Shown: positions 57,120-64,000 of the stretch, piece by piece
Position numbering within the stretch: position 1 is the stretch's first letter
How the letters are laid out: each line of letters opens with the position of its first letter
Source of the DNA: Clostridium bornimense
GTDB lineage: Bacteria > Bacillota > Clostridia > Clostridiales > Clostridiaceae
Direction: 5' to 3'
DNA: 64,000 nt
Assembly (NCBI RefSeq): GCF_000577895.1
Contig: NZ_HG917868.1
Coordinates: 1,860,001 to 1,924,000 of the forward strand
Notes under the pieces: model-generated
Databases searched by the model: none
What the model saw: the letters and a program-made list of their open reading frames with translations, nothing else
Told to the model about the DNA's origin: nothing
Program-made: the position numbers and the translations under genes

Positions 57120-57205
57120 CTATAAGCATTTCTTACTTAATTAATTTATTCTTCTATAGGCAATTAAAAGTAATATTGCTTTATTTTTTCCTCTTCTATT
57201 CACTT

Positions 57206-59026
57206 TTATGCCTTTTCAAACTGACTATTATATAAATCTGCATAGAAACCACCATCTTTAAGAAGCTTATCATGATTTCCACTTTCTATTATATCTCCAT
57301 CCTTCATTACTAGAATGATGTCAGCATTTTTAATTGTAGAAAGTCTATGAGCAATAACAAATGATGTTCTTCCCACCATTAATTTATCCATAGCACTTTG
57401 TATTAAAGTTTCAGTACGAGTATCTACTGAACTTGTTGCTTCATCTAATATTAATAACGGAGCATCTTCTACCATTGCCCTTGCAATAGTAATTAATTGC
57501 TTTTGCCCCGCTGAAAGATTGGTATTATCATTTAATACAGTATCATATCCCTGTGGTAATGTACGTATAAAATGATCTATACCAACAGCTTTACATGCAG
57601 CCACTACAGTGGCATCTGAAACATTATTTTTACTATAAACAATATTTTCTTTAATTGTTCCTTCAAATAACCATGTATCTTGAAGCACCATGCAGAATAA
57701 GTCATGGACATTTTCTCTGGTTAATTCTTGTATCGGTACCCCTTCTATTTTTATTTCTCCACTATTTACATCATAAAACCTCATTAATAAATTTACAATT
57801 GTTGTTTTCCCTGCCCCGGTAGGTCCTACTATAGCTACCTTCTGACCAGCCTTTACTTTTACAGAAAAATCTTTAATTATAACTCTATCTTTATTATATC
57901 CAAATTTCACATGATTAAATTCTACATTCCCCTTAACGGTAGTTAGCTTTTTAACTTTATGACTTTCATCATCCATTTCTACTTCTGATAAAAAGTCAAA
58001 TACACGCTCACTAGCTGCTGCAGTTGATTGTAAACTAGTGGCTGCTTGAGCAAATTGAGATAGTGGCTGTGTAAATAATCTAACATAAACCATAAACGCT
58101 ACAATTACTCCAAAAGATATTTTCCCATCAAAAGCTAATACCCCGCCTACTATACAAACTGCCACATATGAAAAGTTCCCTATGAACATCATAAGAGGCA
58201 TCATTATCCCTGATAAAAATTGAGATTTCCATACACTAGTTCTTAACTTACCATTTATATTAGAAAATTCCCTGCTTACTTTCTCTTCTGCATTATATAC
58301 TTTTATTATAGTTTGCCCTGAATAAACCTCTTCAATATGACCATTGACAGCACCAAGATTTTCTTGTAACTCTATAAAATATTTTTGAGATTTCCCTATA
58401 ATAATCATCATAAGTACAAATCCAATAATAGTAGAAACTATAGCTGTTATACTTAAAGTTACATCTGTTATAAACATCATTATTAATGAACCTAAAAATA
58501 CTGCTATACCACTGACTAGAGTTCCTACACTTTGATTTAAAGATTGACTTATCGTATCTACATCATTTGAAACACGGCTTAACACATCTCCTATTGTAGT
58601 TCTATCAAAATATCGTAAAGGTAACTTATTAATTTTATTTGAGATATCACTTCTAAGACTTTTAGTAATCTTTTGTGTCACTGTTGCCATTATAAAACCT
58701 TGTAAATAACTAAATACAAAACTTAATAAATATAACGCTGCTAATATACCACCTATATTAGTTATGCTCTCCATATCAATTCCTGTTATTAATCCTTCAG
58801 TGATTATATCTGTTATCTCACTTAATTTATCTGGACTGACAACAGTAATTACCGCACCTAAAATAGCTAATATAAAAGCTAATATAATTACACCCCAATA
58901 CTGCTTACTATATCCTATAAGTTTCCCCCAAGTCTTTCTAAATTCTTTAGGTCTTTCTCCTACGGCAGCCATAGCCTCTGGTCCTTGTGCAAAACCTTTA
59001 TGATTATTATCATTATTTTTCCTCAT
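57206..59026 (-). CDS. ABC-type exporter half-transporter B (canonical Walker B, degenerate signature)
   Basis: A 606-residue fusion of a six-helix membrane domain (about 35-330) and an ATPase domain (about 370-600). Walker A is GPTGAGKTTIVN, the Q-loop region MVLQDTWLFEGTI, Walker B LLILDEATSSVDTRTE with catalytic Glu, and the switch His in VIAHRLSTI. The signature is LSAGQ rather than LSGGQ. It pairs with the upstream subunit, whose stop overlaps this start by one base, to form a heterodimeric multidrug/lipid-type exporter. It is divergent from a two-component system that may control it. Confidence 0.93.
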   Translation of the reverse strand: MRKNNDNNHKGFAQGPEAMAAVGERPKEFRKTWGKLIGYSKQYWGVIILAFILAILGAVITVVSPDKLSEITDIITEGLITGIDMESITNIGGILAALYLLSFVFSYLQGFIMATVTQKITKSLRSDISNKINKLPLRYFDRTTIGDVLSRVSNDVDTISQSLNQSVGTLVSGIAVFLGSLIMMFITDVTLSITAIVSTIIGFVLMMIIIGKSQKYFIELQENLGAVNGHIEEVYSGQTIIKVYNAEEKVSREFSNINGKLRTSVWKSQFLSGIMMPLMMFIGNFSYVAVCIVGGVLAFDGKISFGVIVAFMVYVRLFTQPLSQFAQAATSLQSTAAASERVFDFLSEVEMDDESHKVKKLTTVKGNVEFNHVKFGYNKDRVIIKDFSVKVKAGQKVAIVGPTGAGKTTIVNLLMRFYDVNSGEIKIEGVPIQELTRENVHDLFCMVLQDTWLFEGTIKENIVYSKNNVSDATVVAACKAVGIDHFIRTLPQGYDTVLNDNTNLSAGQKQLITIARAMVEDAPLLILDEATSSVDTRTETLIQSAMDKLMVGRTSFVIAHRLSTIKNADIILVMKDGDIIESGNHDKLLKDGGFYADLYNSQFEKA

Positions 59027-60789
59027 TAAGCTAATTCCTCCTTTGAAAGTTGAGAATATGCTATTTCTTTATAAATTTTGCAATTTTCCATTAATTCTTT
59101 ATGTGTTCCCATTCCCACCATTTCCCCTTCATCTAAAACAATTATTTTATCAGCATCAATAATTGTTCCAATTCTTTGAGCTACAATCAAAGTGGTTACT
59201 CCTGATGTCTCCTTTTTTAATACTGAACGTAAAACTCTATCTGTTTTATAATCAAGAGCTGAGAAAGAATCATCAAATATATATATTTCTGGTTTTCTAC
59301 ATACTGCTCTAGCAATTGAAATTCTTTGTTTTTGACCACCAGATACATTAGTTCCACCTTGTGCTATCATCGCATTGTAGGTATTGTCCATCTTTTCAAC
59401 AAATTCAATTCCCTGCGCTATTTCTATAGCTTTCCTAACATCTTCTTCCGAATATTCCCCTTTACCGTTACTTCCGTATGCAACATTTGACGAAATAGTT
59501 CCGCTAAATAATATAGCCTTTTGTGATACATATCCTAAACGATTATGAAGCTCCTTTTGACTATAATCTTTAACATTAATACCATCTACCAAAACTTCAC
59601 CTTCTGTAACATCATAAAATCTTGGTATCAAGTTAACTAATGTTGTTTTCCCACTACCTGTAGCTCCTATAAATGCTACAGTCTCTCCCTTTTTAGCTTT
59701 AAAGCTTATATCTCTAATTGCATAATCTGATTCATCAGAATCGCAATATTTAAAGCTTACATTTTTAAACTCAATTTCACCTTCTACACCATCACATGGA
59801 GTTAAACCAATTCCATCTACTATACTTTCTTTAGTTTCAAGTACCTCTCTAATACGATTTACTGCTACAATTGCTCTTGGCATCATTGAAAAAGTTATCG
59901 TTAACATCATAAATGCCATTATTATTTGCATTGAATATGATGAAAATACTACCATATCACTAAATAACACCATTTTGTCTTGCATATCAGCACCATTTAT
60001 TAATCCTGCTCCAATCCAATATATAGCTAGTGTTAGTCCACTCATAATCATTGTCATTCCAGGTTGAATTATTGCCATAACTCTATTTACAATTAAGTTA
60101 GTATTAGTTAAGTCTGAATTAGCCTTTTCAAATTTTTTACTTTGATACTTCTCTGCATTATAAGCACGTACAACACGTATCCCACTTAAATTTTCTCTTG
60201 TAACACTATTTAAATTATCAGTTAATTTTTGCATTTTCTTTGATTTAGGAACTGCAAAAATAAAAACAAATGCAATTATAATAATTAACACTATTACTGC
60301 CCCAGCAGTAGCCATTGTCCATTGAAAATCTTTTCCTAATATCTTGCATATAGCCCATACTGCTGTAATTGGTGCTTTTATAAGCATTTGAAGCCCCATA
60401 GCAACTAATGTCTGTATTTGAGTTATATCATTTGTTGAACGAGTAATTAAACTTGAAGTTGAGAATTTATTTATCTCAGCTTTTGAAAAATTTTCAACCT
60501 TTTTATATAAAAGACCACGAAGCTTCCATGATAGATTAGCTGCAACTGCGGCGGTAAAATATCCTGTGACAAATGCTGCAACAAGACTACCTAAAGCACA
60601 CAACATCATGTATCCACCAGACACAAAAATATCATGAAGACTACTATCCTTCGTTTGAACAAGCATTGTTATTTCTGACATATAATCTGGTAACTTTAAG
60701 TCAAGCCATACTTGAGTAACTATAAATATAAAAGCAAATACTACAAATATCCAATCTTTTTTCTCAAAATACTTTAATATTTTTAACAC
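59026..60789 (-). CDS. ABC-type exporter half-transporter A (degenerate Walker B and H-loop)
   Basis: A 587-residue half-transporter with the same layout: helices 15-320, ATPase 345-580. Walker A GATGSGKTTLVN and signature NVSGGQKQR are canonical, but Walker B is IYIFDDSFSALD, Asp replacing the catalytic Glu, and the H-loop is VAQRIGTI with Gln for His. Such asymmetry is known in heterodimeric exporters (TM287/288, BmrCD), where one of the two ATP sites is non-hydrolytic. First gene of the operon. Substrate unknown. Confidence 0.93.
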   Translation of the reverse strand: MLKILKYFEKKDWIFVVFAFIFIVTQVWLDLKLPDYMSEITMLVQTKDSSLHDIFVSGGYMMLCALGSLVAAFVTGYFTAAVAANLSWKLRGLLYKKVENFSKAEINKFSTSSLITRSTNDITQIQTLVAMGLQMLIKAPITAVWAICKILGKDFQWTMATAGAVIVLIIIIAFVFIFAVPKSKKMQKLTDNLNSVTRENLSGIRVVRAYNAEKYQSKKFEKANSDLTNTNLIVNRVMAIIQPGMTMIMSGLTLAIYWIGAGLINGADMQDKMVLFSDMVVFSSYSMQIIMAFMMLTITFSMMPRAIVAVNRIREVLETKESIVDGIGLTPCDGVEGEIEFKNVSFKYCDSDESDYAIRDISFKAKKGETVAFIGATGSGKTTLVNLIPRFYDVTEGEVLVDGINVKDYSQKELHNRLGYVSQKAILFSGTISSNVAYGSNGKGEYSEEDVRKAIEIAQGIEFVEKMDNTYNAMIAQGGTNVSGGQKQRISIARAVCRKPEIYIFDDSFSALDYKTDRVLRSVLKKETSGVTTLIVAQRIGTIIDADKIIVLDEGEMVGMGTHKELMENCKIYKEIAYSQLSKEELA

Positions 60790-60849
60790 CTACATATTCT
60801 CCTCTCAAAACTAGATCTATTTATACAAATACTATATTTCAATTAAATT

Positions 60850-60885
60850 AACCTAACCTTAACTGAAGATGAACTGAAGATGAAC
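60850..60885. promoter_or_regulatory. Four 11-bp-phased repeats between the ABC operon and the two-component system
   Basis: AAC recurs at 60850, 60861, 60872 and 60883, exactly 11 bp apart; AACTGAAGATG is perfectly duplicated at 60861-60882. OmpR-family regulators bind tandem half-sites with this phase. The site lies 61 bases before the first exporter start codon and 75 before the response regulator, so it can serve either direction. Confidence 0.6.
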
Positions 60886-60959
60886 TTTTCCAAATTTAAT
60901 AAAATCATATTTTATATATTCTTTTCAGATATTATAATCTTATATAAAGGAGTGATTCT

Positions 60960-61634
60960 ATGGTAAACATATTAGTTGTAGAAGATGATAAAAAAATATG
61001 TCAATTATTTTGTACTGTACTTTCTAAAAATGGTTTTAATCCATTAAAAGCCTTTGATGGTGTTGAAGCCTTTGATGTATTAGAAAATAAACATATTGAC
61101 TTAGTTATTTCAGATATAATGATGCCTAATATGGATGGATATGAATTCACAAAATCCCTTCGTGAAATAAATTCTGATATTCCTATTTTAATGATTACAG
61201 CTAAAGATGATTTTCCATCAAAAGAGAAAAGTTTCTTAATTGGTATTGATGATTATATGGTTAAACCTATTGATGTAAATGAAATGATTTTAAGAGTTGA
61301 TGCATTATTACGAAGATCTAAAATAGTTCACGATAGACAACAAACCATAGGTGAAACATTATTAGATTATGATTCTTTAAGTGTCACAAGAAATGGAGAG
61401 GTAATTGTTTTACCACAAAAGGAATTCTATTTATTATATAAATTAATATCATATCCCAATAAAATTTTCACTAGAAATCAAATTATGAATGAGATATGGG
61501 GAATAGATAGTCCTTCTGATTCTCAAACTATCGATGTGCATATAAATAGATTAAGAAGACATTTCGGTAATAATCCTGATTTTGAAATTGTTACCGTAAG
61601 AGGTCTTGGATATAAGGTAATAAAAAATGAATAA
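60960..61634 (+). CDS. OmpR/PhoB family response regulator
   Basis: A 224-residue regulator. The receiver domain (1-120) has the acidic pair VVEDDKK, the phosphorylation Asp in VISDIMMPNMDGYEF (about 52), Thr in MITAKDD and Lys in YMVKPID. The winged-helix DNA-binding domain follows (about 130-222): LPQKEFYLLYKLISYPNKIFTRNQIMNEIWG and IDVHINRLRRHF...VTVRGLGYKV. A TATAAT at 60933-60938 with a poor -35 box fits an activated promoter. Its stop overlaps the histidine kinase start by eight bases. The divergent ABC exporter is the likely target. Confidence 0.95.
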   Translation: MVNILVVEDDKKICQLFCTVLSKNGFNPLKAFDGVEAFDVLENKHIDLVISDIMMPNMDGYEFTKSLREINSDIPILMITAKDDFPSKEKSFLIGIDDYMVKPIDVNEMILRVDALLRRSKIVHDRQQTIGETLLDYDSLSVTRNGEVIVLPQKEFYLLYKLISYPNKIFTRNQIMNEIWGIDSPSDSQTIDVHINRLRRHFGNNPDFEIVTVRGLGYKVIKNE

Positions 61635-62676
61635 AAATCACTATATAAAACTTTTGAAATTATGGTTTCCTTTTATCATTAATGTTTTTATAACATTTAC
61701 TATTACTTATATAACAACATTGATAATAATTTTTATATATGCAAAACAAGATTCTCTTCCATCTCCTTCTATGGGATTTACATTAATAATTGTTATAAGT
61801 ATTTTAATAGGTTTATTCTTCACCATCTTTATAGGATTAATGATTCATAATTTTATTAAACCTATAAATAAAATTATAGAATCTGCTGAAAAAGTCGCTA
61901 AAGGTGATTTTTCTATTCACTTAGATGAATCAGTGCATAAAGAAGAAATACGAGATATGTATATTTCCTTTAACAAGATGGTTAGAGAATTAAATAGTAT
62001 TGAAACCTTAAGAAATGATTTTATAGTTAATGTGTCTCATGAGTTCAAAACTCCTCTTTCATCAATAGAAGGTTATGCTACATTATTGCAATCACCAAAT
62101 ATTACAGAGGAAGAACGTATTGAATATAGTAAGATTATAATAGAAAGTTCTAAACAACTTTCATCGCTTACAGGAAATATCCTTACTCTATCCAAATTAG
62201 AAACTCAGGAAATATTACCAGAGTCAGTTCATTTTAATCTTGATGAACAAATAAGGCAAGCTTTGCTGATTTTAGAAAATAAGTGGTGCTCTAAAAATAT
62301 AGATATTAATTTAGATTTTGACATGTGCAGCTACTATGGTAACGAAAAACTACTAATGCAAGTATGGCTAAATCTATTAGAAAATGCAATAAAATTCACT
62401 TCAAATGGAGGTACTATTACTGCTTCAGTAAAAGAACATAACGAATATATATGTATTACCATATCAGACACAGGCATAGGCATGTCTAAAGAAACTCAAC
62501 AATATATTTTTGATAAGTTCTATCAAGGTGACAAAACCCATACTATAGATGGAAATGGTCTAGGATTAGCTCTTGTCAAAAGGATAATTGATTTATATAA
62601 TGGTACAATTACTGTGAAAAGTGCTGTTAATAAAGGTAGTACTTTTATTGTTTCATTGCCAAAAAATTATAATTAA
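61627..62676 (+). CDS. Sensor histidine kinase (HAMP, HisKA, HATPase)
   Basis: A 349-residue membrane kinase with two helices near the N-terminus (about 12-38 and 52-78) and only a short extracellular loop between them, so it probably senses within the membrane or through a partner. HAMP (about 80-130) is followed by HisKA with the phospho-accepting His in VSHEFKTPLSSIEGYATLL and the ATPase boxes WLNLLENAIKFTSNGG (N), ISDTGIGMSKE (G1) and GNGLGLALVKRI (G2). The short loop and the ABC neighbours recall the intramembrane-sensing kinases linked to antimicrobial peptide exporters. Confidence 0.94.
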   Translation: MNKNHYIKLLKLWFPFIINVFITFTITYITTLIIIFIYAKQDSLPSPSMGFTLIIVISILIGLFFTIFIGLMIHNFIKPINKIIESAEKVAKGDFSIHLDESVHKEEIRDMYISFNKMVRELNSIETLRNDFIVNVSHEFKTPLSSIEGYATLLQSPNITEEERIEYSKIIIESSKQLSSLTGNILTLSKLETQEILPESVHFNLDEQIRQALLILENKWCSKNIDINLDFDMCSYYGNEKLLMQVWLNLLENAIKFTSNGGTITASVKEHNEYICITISDTGIGMSKETQQYIFDKFYQGDKTHTIDGNGLGLALVKRIIDLYNGTITVKSAVNKGSTFIVSLPKNYN

Positions 62677-62690
62677 TTTTATAAATATAA

Positions 62691-62738
62691 AGACCTGTTG
62701 CAAAACAAACTTTTTAGTTTATACTTGCAACAGGTTTC
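62691..62738. terminator. Bidirectional terminator between the kinase and the GH1 gene
   Basis: AGACCTGTTGCAA and TTGCAACAGGTTT form a 13-bp stem; T-rich flanks on both strands, between convergent genes. Confidence 0.87.
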
Positions 62739-62761
62739 TTTAATTACACATTTACCCTGAT

Positions 62762-64000
<1,239 letters not shown>

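Overview
The window is AT-rich DNA from a low-GC anaerobic Firmicute, most probably Clostridium sensu stricto (cluster I). The evidence is the gene order infB-ylxQ-ylxR-nusA-rimP-polC-ispG-rseP-dxr-cdsA-uppS-frr-pyrH-tsf-rpsB-codY, the pyruvate formate-lyase, the AGGAGG-type ribosome binding sites and frequent GTG/TTG starts. The species cannot be fixed from the sequence alone. No rRNA, tRNA, CRISPR array, transposase or phage gene was seen.

Positions 1 to about 34,900 are almost entirely on the minus strand and hold a conserved housekeeping block. Reading in the direction of transcription (right to left), it carries smc, ftsY, ylxM, ffh, rpsP, khpA, rimM, trmD and rplS (SRP and ribosome assembly). 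Next come rbgA, rnhB, the DNA-uptake/processing genes yifB and dprA, topA and codY. Then follow rpsB, tsf, pyrH, frr, uppS, cdsA, an AI-2E-type permease, dxr, rseP, ispG (translation, isoprenoid and envelope lipid synthesis), polC, rimP, nusA, ylxR, ylxQ and the 5' part of infB. Only yraN interrupts this on the plus strand. Good promoters were found before rplS, rpsB and codY; the first two open transcripts with folded leaders.

Positions 35,000 to 64,000 are accessory. They hold pflB; a small Cas2-like/SinR-family protein with an unusual His-rich insert; a TRIC channel; a MATE exporter; a methyltransferase; a glycerophosphodiesterase; a YitT protein; a radical SAM/SPASM protein; and an anchored esterase. 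An MFS drug exporter follows, whose own transcript begins with an intrinsic terminator. Then come an M20 amidohydrolase, a compositionally distinct lactate permease and a hemerythrin protein. A purine-salvage operon holds two adenine-deaminase-family proteins and a nucleobase permease behind a folded leader. A heterodimeric ABC exporter lies divergent from an OmpR-type two-component system, and a partial 6-phospho-beta-glucosidase ends the window.

The most striking unexplained signal is a family of interspersed repeats at nine intergenic sites (8428, 12231, 23366, 26047, 27600, 40060, 41727, 42601, 51377). Eight carry terminal arrays of strictly phased 7-bp units (AATTCAC, AAGGCAC, AGTGCAC and their complements, inverted at the two ends). 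The ninth (27600) is a short form with a 10-bp terminal inverted repeat of the same sequence type. The longer copies (about 370 to 490 bp) contain conserved hairpins with compensatory base changes and a 30-nt conserved motif. One copy supplies the 3' end of trmD. No protein in the window explains how the family moves or what it does.
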